Shown piece by piece: positions 1 through 8,614 of a stretch of DNA of 64,000 nt. The first letter of the stretch is position 1; each line of letters begins with the position of its first letter. The notes under the pieces were generated by a model that saw only the letters and a list, made by a program, of their open reading frames with translations, ran no database searches and was not told the origin of the DNA. The stretch covers positions 115,743 through 179,742 of the forward strand of contig CALSSA010000008.1 in NCBI GenBank assembly GCA_943788875.1. The letters run 5' to 3'. This DNA comes from an uncultured Pseudomonadales bacterium. Its GTDB lineage: Bacteria > Pseudomonadota > Gammaproteobacteria > Pseudomonadales > Porticoccaceae. Made by a program: the position numbers and the translations under genes.

Positions 1-1058
1 CTGGAGACATCTTCACACATTTTGGGGGCAACAATTTTTAGCATAGAGATATCTTCTCTGGCGCCATCGATGCCGTACTTGTCCATTTTTTCAGCGGCGG
101 CCAATACCAGTAGGCGGCACTGTTCGATATCACAGCGGCTGCGGGCGATCTCATGCTGCACGCTGGTCTTCTTACTGAGGGCTTCACCAAAGGCAACTCG
201 CTGCTGAGCGCGCTCGCACATTAGCTCTAGGCTGCGCTGGGCCATGCCCACAAACATCATGGCGTATTGAAAGCGGCCTGGCCCCAGCCGGCCCTGGGCG
301 ATTTCAAAGCCACGGCCTTCGCCTAGAATTAAATTTGTCACAGGCACACGCACATCGCTAAAGATCATATCGCCTTCGCCGCCAGGAGAATGGTATTCAC
401 CAAATACCTTGAGCGGGCGGGACATTTTGACCCCTGGCGTATCTGTGGGTACCAGAATGGTACTGTGCTGTTGGTGGCGCGGTGCGTCTGGATTGGATTT
501 ACCCATCACCAGCATAACTTTGCAGGCAGAACCAATCACATTGGTGGTCCACCATTTGCGGCCATTCAAAACATATTCATCGCCATCGCGCTCAATTTTA
601 AGCTCCATATTAGTGGCGTCCGAAGAGGCCACATCGGGCTCGGTCATAGCGTAGGCGGAGCGGATATCACCCGCTAACAGGGGCAACAACCATTGCTCTT
701 GCTGCTCTGGGGTGCCGTATTTGGCCAGCACTTCCATATTGCCGCGGTCTGGGGCATTACAGTTAAAAATTTGCTGGGCCCAGGCAGATCTGGACATGGT
801 TTCAAATAATGGCGCGATCTCCAAGTTGGTTAAACCGGGGCTCCAGGGTTTGTATTCTTCGGGCAGAAACAGGTTCCACAGGCCCTGCTTTTTAGCTTCG
901 TCTTTAAGGCCTTGGTACCAATCTGGGTACTGCCACAGATTGTTATGGTCGCCGGTAAACTGTTCGTAGTCATGCTCCCGCGGATAGATATGCTCTTCCA
1001 TAAACGCGGTTAGGCGATTATTTAAATCTTCTGCTCTTGGCGTTAATTCAAAACCCAT
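1..1058 (-). CDS. Acyl-CoA dehydrogenase, ACAD10/11-like (3' part cut by window edge)
   Basis: FAD-dependent alpha,beta-dehydrogenation of an acyl-CoA in beta-oxidation, cytosolic. It is absent from the ORF track because its stop lies outside the window. Read on the minus strand from ATG at 1058 it starts MGFELTPRAEDLNN and stays open to base 1 (352 codons). The family signature YAMTEPDVASSDATN, the WWTTN stretch and a C-terminal region with GRFQYAMMFVGMAQR are visible. The family is usually near 400 residues, so about 50 are missing. A strong GAGGAG lies just upstream of the start. It is the last visible gene of a minus-strand run with the SDR, the Old Yellow Enzyme and a membrane protein. 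The substrate cannot be told from sequence. Confidence 0.9.
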   Translation of the reverse strand, partial: MGFELTPRAEDLNNRLTAFMEEHIYPREHDYEQFTGDHNNLWQYPDWYQGLKDEAKKQGLWNLFLPEEYKPWSPGLTNLEIAPLFETMSRSAWAQQIFNCNAPDRGNMEVLAKYGTPEQQEQWLLPLLAGDIRSAYAMTEPDVASSDATNMELKIERDGDEYVLNGRKWWTTNVIGSACKVMLVMGKSNPDAPRHQQHSTILVPTDTPGVKMSRPLKVFGEYHSPGGEGDMIFSDVRVPVTNLILGEGRGFEIAQGRLGPGRFQYAMMFVGMAQRSLELMCERAQQRVAFGEALSKKTSVQHEIARSRCDIEQCRLLVLAAAEKMDKYGIDGAREDISMLKIVAPKMCEDVS

Positions 1059-1094
1059 TTTGCTCTCCTCTTAAATCAATGTTTTGTTAGCCTG

Positions 1095-1871
1095 TTAGAT
1101 AGTGCCGGTGATTTTGCGCATTAGTTTATTCATACCACCAATCCAGCGATCGTAGTTGGTGGTTTTGTTTTGCATATATTCCTTCACAATTGGGTGAGGC
1201 AATATTAAAAAGCTTTCGTTGCGCAGTTCTTCTACTACGGTGTCTGCCAGCTCTTCTGGCTCGATCATGCCGTTGTTGGCAGCTGCGGCCACGGCGTCGT
1301 TTTCAACGGCGGTCATGGCGGTGCGCACGGCTTGCGGGCACAACATGGATACACCAATGCCTTCATGTTTGTGATGAATGGCCAGCCATTCACCAAAGCC
1401 CACGGCGGCATGTTTGGTTACGCCATAGGCGGCGCCACCAATTTGATTGAGCAGGCCTGCGGCAGACGAGGTATTAAGGAAGTAGCCACTGCCCCGCTCA
1501 ACCATGCGTGGCACCAGATGGCGGGCAGCGTAAACATGGGACATTACATTGATATCCCAGATCGACTGCCACTGTTCGTTGGGCGAATGAATGCTCTCGC
1601 CATAGCCGACGCCGGCATTACAGCAAAACAGGTCGATGGGGCCTATATTGGCTTCGGTATCTTCGATAATTCGGGCGGTGTCTTCCTCTTTAGCTACGTC
1701 TGCCATCATGGCCACGCCGCCAATCATATCGGCGGTCTCTTGGGCATTGGCCAGATTAATATCAGCGCAGACAATTTGTTTGGCGCCTTCGCCGTGAAAA
1801 CGCACGGCGAGGGCTCGGCCTATGCCGCTGCCTGCGCCGGTGATCACGACTATTTTATCTTGCAGTTCCAT
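1095..1871 (-). CDS. Short-chain dehydrogenase/reductase
   Basis: Classical NAD(P)-dependent SDR of 258 residues, normal family length. Visible are the cofactor motif TGAGSGIG at 11-18, an NAG at about 85-87, a catalytic Ser near 136 in NTSSAAG, and the active-site pair Tyr149/Lys153 in YGVTK. It probably oxidises or reduces a hydroxyl/keto group on a lipid-like or hydrophobic substrate, because it lies 36 bp upstream of an acyl-CoA dehydrogenase and 53 bp downstream of an Old Yellow Enzyme on the same strand. The exact substrate is unknown. Confidence 0.88.
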   Translation of the reverse strand: MELQDKIVVITGAGSGIGRALAVRFHGEGAKQIVCADINLANAQETADMIGGVAMMADVAKEEDTARIIEDTEANIGPIDLFCCNAGVGYGESIHSPNEQWQSIWDINVMSHVYAARHLVPRMVERGSGYFLNTSSAAGLLNQIGGAAYGVTKHAAVGFGEWLAIHHKHEGIGVSMLCPQAVRTAMTAVENDAVAAAANNGMIEPEELADTVVEELRNESFLILPHPIVKEYMQNKTTNYDRWIGGMNKLMRKITGTI

Positions 1872-1924
1872 ACTGTTCTCCGTAAACGCTTTCTAACTTG
1901 TAGTTTTTATCTGCGCTGTCTGGC

Positions 1925-3034
1925 TTAGACTAACTCGCCCAGATGTTCTTTGCGGAAGGGCTTGAGATCGTCCATTCGCTTGGCTTCTACCAGATTGACC
2001 CAGTCCGGATTTGAAATCAGCGCGCGGCCCACGGCCACTAGGTCAAATTCATCTTGGTCGAGGCGATGCAATAAGGTATCTAGGCTGGCTGGGTCCGCTT
2101 CTTTAAAATGGGCTTCACCGGGCTTGGGGGTAAAGTCTGCATCCAGACCGACACTGCCCACGGTGATGGCGGGCTTGCCAGTAATCTTCTGGGTCCAGCC
2201 TGCAAGGTTAAGCTCACTGCCTTCAAATTCTGGCTCCCAGAAGCGTCTCTGTGAGCAGTGGAAGATATCTACTCCCGCCTCTGACAGCGGCATTAGAAAG
2301 CGTTCTAGTTCTTCTGGTGTGACCGCTAGGCGTGCGGTGTAGTCCTGCTGCTTCCACTGCGACCAGCGCAAAATAATCGGGTAGTCTGGGCCAACGGCGG
2401 CGCGCACGGCTTTAATGATTTCTAGGGCAAAGCGGCCGCGATTTTCTATAGAGCCTGCATAATGATCATCCCGCTGGTTGGTGCCTTCCCAGAAAAACTG
2501 GTCTATCAGGTACCCATGGGCACCGTGAAGTTCCACCGCATCACAGCCAATAGATTTGGCGTCGGCAGCTGCCTGAGCAAAGGCGGCAACCACATCGTCT
2601 ATATCTTGCTGGGTCATAATATGGCGATTGACCTTGCCCGGTACATTCATGCCCGAGGGGCCGTAGCCCGGCACATCACCTTCAGGCATGGTGCCCGCTT
2701 TACGCACTGCGCCTACATGCCAGAGCTGAGGGGCTATTTTACCCCCTGCAGCATGCACGGCGTCGATCACTTTTTTCCAGCCAGCTAGGCGCGCTTCACC
2801 ATGAAAATAAGGCACACCTGGATAGCCGCTGGCACCCTTATGGCCGACACAGGTGCCTTCGGTAATCACCAGACCCACACCACCTTCGGCGCGGCGGCGG
2901 TAGTAGTCGACTACATTGTCACCGGGAATATTGTCATTGGGCGAGAAATTGCGAGTCATGGGTGCCATGACAATGCGGTTTTTTAACTGTAGGTTGCCCA
3001 GTTGGAATGGTTGGAATAAGGCGTTATCGGTCAT
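1925..3034 (-). CDS. NADH:flavin oxidoreductase / Old Yellow Enzyme family
   Basis: FMN-dependent TIM-barrel ene-reductase of 369 residues, normal length. The N-terminus has the FMN-binding APMTRN stretch; the active-site segment HGAHGYLIDQFF and the arginine of ENRGRFALEI follow mid-protein; a C-terminal VGRALISNPDWVN motif closes the phosphate-binding site. No C-terminal FeS or pyridine-nucleotide domain is present, so this is a single-domain OYE rather than a 2,4-dienoyl-CoA reductase. Its place between an SDR and a small membrane protein suggests reduction of an activated C=C bond within the same catabolic route. Confidence 0.9.
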   Translation of the reverse strand: MTDNALFQPFQLGNLQLKNRIVMAPMTRNFSPNDNIPGDNVVDYYRRRAEGGVGLVITEGTCVGHKGASGYPGVPYFHGEARLAGWKKVIDAVHAAGGKIAPQLWHVGAVRKAGTMPEGDVPGYGPSGMNVPGKVNRHIMTQQDIDDVVAAFAQAAADAKSIGCDAVELHGAHGYLIDQFFWEGTNQRDDHYAGSIENRGRFALEIIKAVRAAVGPDYPIILRWSQWKQQDYTARLAVTPEELERFLMPLSEAGVDIFHCSQRRFWEPEFEGSELNLAGWTQKITGKPAITVGSVGLDADFTPKPGEAHFKEADPASLDTLLHRLDQDEFDLVAVGRALISNPDWVNLVEAKRMDDLKPFRKEHLGELV

Positions 3035-3053
3035 ATTGGTCTCTGTGTTTTTA

Positions 3054-3698
3054 TTATAAGAATAGGATTTGGATTAAGGCGGCAATTAAGGCGAGCCCCA
3101 TGGCCACTAATACCCGCGGCGAGCCGATCAGTAAACTGGTGGTGGCGGGAAAGGCGAAGGTCTTTTCCAGCGAGGCCAGTTTATCTGCATGGTGGTCACT
3201 GCCAATCGTGGCCAGTAATACCTCGGCCAGATCGCGGCGGCTGCGATAGCGAACAATGCCTGTTGAGGTCCAGTTATCTGCCTGCTCGCAGTGCAGGTTT
3301 TCAATATTTTTTGCCTTGGCATTAGCGATAAAAAAGGGATGCCCTGCGCGCTTCAACATGCCTGCCATAAAAATTTTGCTGTAGCTCTGCAATAACTTGG
3401 CTGACTCTCGCTTGGGTGACTTCAGTTCGAGCAGGTTGATCATAAACCATTCGCGGCCATCGTCTTTGGCCAAAAAATGGCGCAGAATTGCCAACTGTTC
3501 AGTAGACAACCCAAGCGCTTCAAAACGCTGCATATAATGCTCTACTTCTGTTTCGGATAGTTTGCCCTTGAGGCCCACATACCAGGCCCAAAATACGGCA
3601 TAGATAAGTGCGACCGCACCCCAGATAATGGTTGCTGTTATCACTGAGAATCCCCTTCTAGCTGCTGATTTATACTTTTTGTTAATATTGACAGCCAT
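3054..3698 (-). CDS. Hypothetical membrane protein with N- and C-terminal TM segments
   Basis: A 214-residue protein I do not recognise. One hydrophobic segment lies at about 19-43 (VITATIIWGAVALIYAVF) and another at the extreme C-terminus (VLVAMGLALIAALIQILFL). The soluble middle contains REWFMINLLELK and YRSRRDLAEVL. The stop is 19 bp upstream of the Old Yellow Enzyme start, so it is probably the first gene of that operon. The mid-region faintly resembles DUF1330/EthD-like folds that measure small ferredoxin-like domains, but this is a weak impression. A DUF1330 protein does lie nearby. Confidence 0.7.
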   Translation of the reverse strand: MAVNINKKYKSAARRGFSVITATIIWGAVALIYAVFWAWYVGLKGKLSETEVEHYMQRFEALGLSTEQLAILRHFLAKDDGREWFMINLLELKSPKRESAKLLQSYSKIFMAGMLKRAGHPFFIANAKAKNIENLHCEQADNWTSTGIVRYRSRRDLAEVLLATIGSDHHADKLASLEKTFAFPATTSLLIGSPRVLVAMGLALIAALIQILFL

Positions 3699-3809
3699 TA
3701 TGCCACTAGTTTACTGTGACTCCAAATTTCACCGGCTTACTATGCCCTTTTGAGCCTAACTTTGTTGCACTAACCTCGGATGCCGAGTCACAGATAAGTA
3801 GGTAGTACT

Positions 3810-4457
3810 ATGTCTAAAGCTACTCAATCAGCAGCTAAACAAGCCCAACTGGGTGACCCATCTCTAGAATACAACTGGATTGAGACTGGCGACCAGCGAG
3901 CTGGGGAAATTATGGAGCTGGCCACGCGCAATGTCTGGTTGAGCCATAAGCCTTTGACTAGGGAGCAATACGAGGCACTAAAACTACCAGAGGGCTTTAT
4001 AAAGTCTGGTATTGGGTGCGCATCAATGGACCTGGCGTATTTTCGACGCTCTCCAAATGCAAAACAGGACGGACCCCTGGATACCATGGAAGTTGATGGC
4101 CGCCTATTTGTGCGGGTTGCCCGCCCAGGTCAGATCGAAAGCACTCAAGATGGCAAGGCCTACGATGGCTTGATGATTATGCATGTGGACAAGCACCACA
4201 GCCTGCTTTTTAAAGCGGGGCGCACCATTGAGGTAATGAGTTTTGCCGATGGTAGAGACTATGTGCCCGTGATGCATGATTCAGCCATAGGTATACCCGG
4301 AGCTTCGAGAGATAATAAACGACAGCTGCCAGAAGGCTGGACTGTGCGGGAGATTCAACTCAAGCATGACTTATTGGTGCACCTACCCACACCTACAAGA
4401 GCAGCATTCTTTTTGAGCGCCGAGTCTTTTCAGGGGCCCGTCACGTTAAACCTGTAA
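3810..4457 (+). CDS. Hypothetical protein
   Basis: A 215-residue soluble protein with no signal peptide or membrane segment and no family I recognise. It starts MSKATQSAAKQAQ behind a weak AGTAGGT-like ribosome site and is divergent from the membrane protein at 3698, with a 111-bp gap that may hold both promoters. Codon pattern and composition look like genuine coding sequence. It converges with the DUF1330 gene with a 20-bp gap. No function is proposed. Confidence 0.7.
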   Translation: MSKATQSAAKQAQLGDPSLEYNWIETGDQRAGEIMELATRNVWLSHKPLTREQYEALKLPEGFIKSGIGCASMDLAYFRRSPNAKQDGPLDTMEVDGRLFVRVARPGQIESTQDGKAYDGLMIMHVDKHHSLLFKAGRTIEVMSFADGRDYVPVMHDSAIGIPGASRDNKRQLPEGWTVREIQLKHDLLVHLPTPTRAAFFLSAESFQGPVTLNL

Positions 4458-4477
4458 ATGAGCAACCAGATGACGAA

Positions 4478-4792
4478 TTAGCCCCGTGGCGGTAATCCGT
4501 GCACCATGGTCAGGAATTCCATCTGAGTCCCGGCGCGGCGGAATGCACTCAGTTCTTGATATTCTGCGTCAGCCCACCATTGGTTGGCGACCTCTTCAGA
4601 GGGAAAGCTAAAGATAATGATGCGGCCCTCGCGGGGAGATTCACCTTCTAGGGTAATAGGATTGTCATCAAAGGTTAAAAAGCTACCACCGTATTTTTTC
4701 AGGATCGGGAAAAATCCTTTTTCGTATTTGCGGTATTCATCTGCGTCGGTGACGTTTAAATTGACGACCATATAAACTGGTATATCTGACAT
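4478..4792 (-). CDS. DUF1330 family protein
   Basis: A small ferredoxin-like-fold protein of unknown biochemical role, 104 residues, which is typical for the family. The MSDIPVYMVVNLNVTDADEYRKY start and the C-terminal block PSEEVANQWW / DAEYQELSAFRR are characteristic. The ORF track extends upstream to 4981, but the ATG at 4792 is preceded by GGGGAG, and the extra 63 codons fall on the decayed dehalogenase, so the shorter start is used. Confidence 0.85.
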   Translation of the reverse strand: MSDIPVYMVVNLNVTDADEYRKYEKGFFPILKKYGGSFLTFDDNPITLEGESPREGRIIIFSFPSEEVANQWWADAEYQELSAFRRAGTQMEFLTMVHGLPPRG

Positions 4793-4823
4793 GCTTGCTC
4801 TCCCCTTGAAATTTTTGATCATG

Positions 4824-5145
4824 CTAAAGGCTCTTGCACCAACCTGCAATGGCAAAACCAATATCCACTGGCGAATCCTCTTAAATAAAATGGCTGCCCG
4901 CCACGGTGACGTCGGTTTGATTGGGCCAGCTACGGCAAAATTCCCGAGGCGTGCCAGTGAGCATTGAGCCGGGCTCGGCATTAATAAACAGTTTGGGTAT
5001 TGAGTTGCCGGCCATCCACTGCCCCATAACTCTCGACCAATGCTACCATGGGAGCGGGTTCTCCCTCACCCTCTTCGATATAGGCGATCTGCTTACCCAT
5101 GACCGGCTGGACTTTCTTTTTATACTGCATTGCCCCTGAAATCAT
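4824..5145 (-). pseudogene. Remnant of a haloalkane dehalogenase (internal deletion, frameshift, nonsense)
   Basis: Translating the minus strand from ATG at 5145 gives MISGAMQYKKKVQPVMGKQ then IAYIEEGEGEP, the opening of a LinB/DhaA-type haloalkane dehalogenase. Instead of the expected oxyanion-hole segment the frame jumps to VALVESYG. After a 1-base shift at a run of G it continues QWMAGNSIPKLFINAEPG, then FCRSWPNQTDVTVAGSHFI, a TAA stop, and EDSPVDIGFAIAGW, the C-terminus of the same family. About 200 residues, including the nucleophile and the acid, are deleted. The stop sits where homologues carry Gln. This cannot make a working enzyme. Confidence 0.85.
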
Positions 5146-5184
5146 ATTAACTCCGATATACTGAGTATCATTGCTACTGGTTTT

Positions 5185-5209
5185 ATAATGGCATTTGAAG
5201 TGCCATAAT
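5185..5209. promoter_or_regulatory. Imperfect palindrome upstream of the acyl-CoA synthetase operon, candidate operator
   Basis: ATAATGGCA, seven bases, then TGCCATAAT: 10 of 12 positions pair around the centre. It lies about 55 bp before the start of the acyl-CoA synthetase at 5263, in AT-rich DNA with TATAAT-like stretches. The shape suits a dimeric TetR- or GntR-type repressor of lipid genes. It does not match the PsrA or FadR consensus I know, so the regulator is unknown. Confidence 0.45.
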
Positions 5210-5262
5210 AATTTAGCAGATTAGAATTATAATAATTATTACATAATAAGCAGGGGAAACTG

Positions 5263-7071
5263 ATGAGTAAGATCGTGGAATTTTTTAGAGTGCTATGGAA
5301 TTTTTTCCAAGCCGCACCCACTTTAATCTTCTTTAAGCCTCCTGCAGATGACACCAAAACATCCCTCGGTCTGATGTTTCAAAATACTGCCGCCAAGTAT
5401 CCCAACAAATCCGCGATTGTCTGCGGCGATTCTGAGCTCACCTGGAGTCAGTTTAATGCCCTGACCAACCAGTATGCCCACAGTCTTAAAAACCAAGGAG
5501 TCGCTCGCGGTGACTGTGTGGCGGTCCTCATTGAAAACCGCACTGAGTTGCTGTGCAGTATTTTTGCGCTGGCTAAAATTGGCGCAACTGCTGGCATGGT
5601 AAATACAGGTCTGATCGAGCGGCCACTGGCTCATTGCATTAGCATAGTCGAGTCAACAAAATGTCTGGTGGGGCAAGAACTGCTGGCCTCAATAGCTGGG
5701 GTTAAAGGTGATCTGGCGCTGCAAGACAAGGATTATCTATGGGTAGCTGACCCCCTGGAAAGTGTAGCAGCGCCCGACTGGGCAACGGACTTCAGTGCCA
5801 CATTGGCAGATATGCCAACCGATAATCTGCCAGAGACCGAGGATATTATTGCTGGCGAGATCGCTCTGTATATCTTTACCTCTGGCACCACGGGCCTGCC
5901 CAAACCCGCCGTTATCTATCACCGTAAAATTATGTCTGCGGCCAAGCCCTACTCCACCGTGGGCTTTCATGCCAAGCCTTCAGACCGCATGTATATCTGC
6001 CTGCCACTTTACCATGCCACGGGTTTTTTGCTGGGCATTGGCAGCTGCCTGTACTCTGGTGCCTCTATGTTTGTGCGCCGCCGCTTTTCAGCTACTCAGT
6101 TCTGGCCGGAGGTACAAAAGCACCAGACCACCTTGTTTGTGTATGTTGGTGAACTGTGCCGCTATCTGGCCATGGCTCCAGAATGCCCGGATGAGAAAAA
6201 TAATCCGCTAAAAACTATGCTGGGCAATGGTTTGCGGCCCGATATCTGGGATACCTTTCGCAATCGCTTTGGCGTCAAGCGCATTACCGAAATCTATGGC
6301 TCCAGCGAAGGCAATGTCTCATTCCTCAATATTCTTAACAAAGAGTCTACGATCGGAACCGGTTCTGTGGTGGTAATGCTGGTGAAATACGATATCGAAA
6401 ACGACGAAATCGTGCTGGATGATAATGGCCAGGTGATTGAAGTAGAGGAAGGTGAAGCTGGCCTGATGCTAGGCCAGATTGATGATCGCTATAAGTTTGA
6501 TGGCTACAAAAATGCCGATGCCACCAATGACAAAATATTGACCGATCTGCGTGAACCCGGCGATCGCTGGTTTAATACCGGTGACCTGATCCGCAAGATT
6601 GATGTGGGCTTTTCTATGGGCCTGCCCCATTACCAGTTTGTGGATCGTGTGGGTGATACCTTCCGCTGGCGAGCAGAAAATGTCTCGACCAATGAGGTGG
6701 GCGAGATTCTTAATACCTGTGACCAGATTGAGATCAGCAATGTCTACGGTGTGGATATTCCGGGTGCCGAGGGTAAAGCCGGCATGGCCGCTGTCACACT
6801 TATCCCCGGGCAGCAATTTAATGCCGCGGCGTTTACTGATTTTGTTGACCGCGAGTTGCCCGCTTTCGCCCGCCCCGTGTTTGTGCGTATTGAACAGGAA
6901 CAGGATACCACTGGTACTTTTAAGTTGTTTAAAGGAAAACTAAAGCAGCAGGCCTACCATCTGGATCAGGTGGATGAGCCTATCTATGTACGCCAGCCAA
7001 AATCCAAGCAATACGAACTGCTGGATCAAGGATTTTATCAACAGCTAATCAATGGCAATGCCGGATACTAG
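5263..7071 (+). CDS. Long/very-long-chain acyl-CoA synthetase, FATP-like
   Basis: ATP-dependent activation of a fatty or other hydrophobic carboxylic acid to its CoA thioester. It has 602 residues, the length of the FATP/very-long-chain branch. The AMP-binding motif IFTSGTTGLPKPAVIYH lies at about 205-221, the acyl-binding IYGSSEGNVSF at about 345, and the hinge region FNTGDLIRKIDVG near 430. The N-terminus is mildly hydrophobic (VLWNFFQAAPTLIFF), as in membrane-associated FATPs. The start has AGGGGA eight bases upstream. It leads an operon with an enoyl-CoA isomerase-like gene (6-bp gap) and an SDR. Confidence 0.9.
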   Translation: MSKIVEFFRVLWNFFQAAPTLIFFKPPADDTKTSLGLMFQNTAAKYPNKSAIVCGDSELTWSQFNALTNQYAHSLKNQGVARGDCVAVLIENRTELLCSIFALAKIGATAGMVNTGLIERPLAHCISIVESTKCLVGQELLASIAGVKGDLALQDKDYLWVADPLESVAAPDWATDFSATLADMPTDNLPETEDIIAGEIALYIFTSGTTGLPKPAVIYHRKIMSAAKPYSTVGFHAKPSDRMYICLPLYHATGFLLGIGSCLYSGASMFVRRRFSATQFWPEVQKHQTTLFVYVGELCRYLAMAPECPDEKNNPLKTMLGNGLRPDIWDTFRNRFGVKRITEIYGSSEGNVSFLNILNKESTIGTGSVVVMLVKYDIENDEIVLDDNGQVIEVEEGEAGLMLGQIDDRYKFDGYKNADATNDKILTDLREPGDRWFNTGDLIRKIDVGFSMGLPHYQFVDRVGDTFRWRAENVSTNEVGEILNTCDQIEISNVYGVDIPGAEGKAGMAAVTLIPGQQFNAAAFTDFVDRELPAFARPVFVRIEQEQDTTGTFKLFKGKLKQQAYHLDQVDEPIYVRQPKSKQYELLDQGFYQQLINGNAGY

Positions 7072-7077
7072 AAAGCT

Positions 7078-7764
7078 ATGGCAACAATGAATTTACAACT
7101 TCAGAATGACGTCCATATTCTGACCCTGACCAATGCAGATAATGGCGGTGACAATCGCCTTACCACAGAGATCGTCGGTGAATATCTCGCCGCACTGGAT
7201 ACTGTTGAACAGCATCAAGGGAACACGGCCCTGCTGCTAACCTGTGAACATGAAAAAACCTTTTCTACAGGTATAAATCTGGATTGGATGATGCAACTGG
7301 ATGATACAGACCGCCGTAAATTTGCAACCGCTTTTGAAACATTGCTGTGCCGCTTTGCATTGCTTAATGCCCCTACTGTTGTCTGTATCAATGGTAATGC
7401 CTATGCCGGCGGCGCTATTTTAGCCTGTGCTGCTGACTATCGATTGATGCGCTCTGATCGTGGCCGTTTCTGCTTCCCGGAAGTGAATATAAAAATTCCC
7501 TTTACGCCTGTCACCAGTGATATAGGCCAGCTATTGCCCAACCAACTGGCAGTGAAAAACATGATGCTCACTGGTGTTGCCCACATAGGGCAGGAATGTG
7601 CCGAGTTGCAGATTGTCGATGCTATTTATCCCGCGGAGACATTGCAGGAAAAGGCCTTTGAACTGGCCAAAACACTAGCGGGCAAAGATCGTTATAGCTA
7701 CGTCACTATTCGCAATTTACTGCGCCCCACTATTGTGGCTCATTTAAAAAATCTAACTCAATAA
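7078..7764 (+). CDS. Enoyl-CoA hydratase/isomerase family, probably delta3-delta2-enoyl-CoA isomerase
   Basis: Crotonase-fold protein of 228 residues, shorter than the usual 255-265. The oxyanion-hole segments are present: FSTGINLDWM, and GNAYAGGAILACAADYRLM. A single acidic residue occupies the later active-site position in CFPEVNIKIPF. That pattern, with the short length, fits eukaryotic-type enoyl-CoA isomerases better than two-Glu hydratases; this is inference. It lies 6 bp after an acyl-CoA synthetase and 18 bp before an SDR, so it probably handles unsaturated acyl-CoA intermediates. Confidence 0.8.
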   Translation: MATMNLQLQNDVHILTLTNADNGGDNRLTTEIVGEYLAALDTVEQHQGNTALLLTCEHEKTFSTGINLDWMMQLDDTDRRKFATAFETLLCRFALLNAPTVVCINGNAYAGGAILACAADYRLMRSDRGRFCFPEVNIKIPFTPVTSDIGQLLPNQLAVKNMMLTGVAHIGQECAELQIVDAIYPAETLQEKAFELAKTLAGKDRYSYVTIRNLLRPTIVAHLKNLTQ

Positions 7765-7782
7765 ATCTATTCGGAGAAAACC

Positions 7783-8547
7783 ATGGCTACCAATCTATTT
7801 GATCTCACTGGCAAAGTCGCCCTAGTCACAGGCGCCAGCCGCGGCATCGGCGAATCCATCGCCAAATTGCTCGCCGAGCAAGGTGCCCATGTGATTGTGT
7901 CCAGCCGCAAGATTGATGGCTGCCAAACTGTGGCCGATGCTATTACCGCCGCTGGCGGCAGTGCTGAGGCGCTGGCCTGTCATGTGGGTAATATGGGCGA
8001 TATTGAAAACTGTTTTGCCCAGATTAAGCAGATGCATGGCAAGCTCGATATTCTTATTAATAATGCGGCTACCAACCCCTATTTTGGGCATATTCTAGAT
8101 ACAGATCTGGGGGCCTATACCAAGACGGTGGATGTGAATATTCGCGGCTATTTCTTTATGTCGATTGAAGCGGGCAAGATGATGCGCGAGAACGGCGGTG
8201 GTTCTATTGTCAATACAGCGTCGATTAATGGTTTGCAGCCCGGGCCTATGCAGGGTATCTACTCTATTACCAAGGCTGCGGTGATCAATATGACGAAATC
8301 CTTTGCCAAAGAATGTGGCGGCTTGGGTATTCGAGTGAATGCGCTACTGCCGGGCATGACCAAGACTCAGTTTGCCGGCGCGCTATTTAGCGATGAGAAA
8401 ATTTATAAACAGGCTATTGCCACAATTCCGATGCACCGCCATGCCGAGCCAGATGAGATGGCGGGTACTGTGCTTTATTTGGTGTCGAATGCAGGTAGTT
8501 ACACCAATGGAGAGTGCATTGTCGTGGATGGTGGCTTAACGGTTTAG
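7783..8547 (+). CDS. Short-chain dehydrogenase/reductase
   Basis: Classical SDR of 254 residues. The Rossmann motif TGASRGIG is at 16-23, NNAA at 93-96, catalytic Ser in NTASING near 146, and YSITK gives Tyr160/Lys164. The C-terminal GGLTV end is typical of FabG-like and 3-hydroxyacyl-type SDRs. It follows a GGAGAAAACC ribosome site and ends the acyl-CoA synthetase operon just before a bidirectional terminator. It plausibly oxidises a hydroxyacyl intermediate; substrate not determinable. Confidence 0.88.
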   Translation: MATNLFDLTGKVALVTGASRGIGESIAKLLAEQGAHVIVSSRKIDGCQTVADAITAAGGSAEALACHVGNMGDIENCFAQIKQMHGKLDILINNAATNPYFGHILDTDLGAYTKTVDVNIRGYFFMSIEAGKMMRENGGGSIVNTASINGLQPGPMQGIYSITKAAVINMTKSFAKECGGLGIRVNALLPGMTKTQFAGALFSDEKIYKQAIATIPMHRHAEPDEMAGTVLYLVSNAGSYTNGECIVVDGGLTV

Positions 8548-8564
8548 CGACCTGCCTCTGATAC

Positions 8565-8594
8565 AAAAAAGCACAGCTCAGGCTGTGCTTTTTT
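8565..8594. terminator. Bidirectional intrinsic terminator
   Basis: AAAAAAGCACAGC, a 4-base loop, then GCTGTGCTTTTTT: a perfect stem with A-run and T-run on opposite sides. It sits between the convergent SDR (ends 8547) and sulfatase (ends 8615) and can stop transcription from both directions. Confidence 0.9.
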
Positions 8595-8614
8595 ATAGCC
8601 AAAAGATTGGACCA

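Noticed and set aside
1332-1928. 198-residue plus-strand ORF
   Set aside because: Antisense to the SDR at 1095-1871, which has complete catalytic motifs; product resembles nothing.
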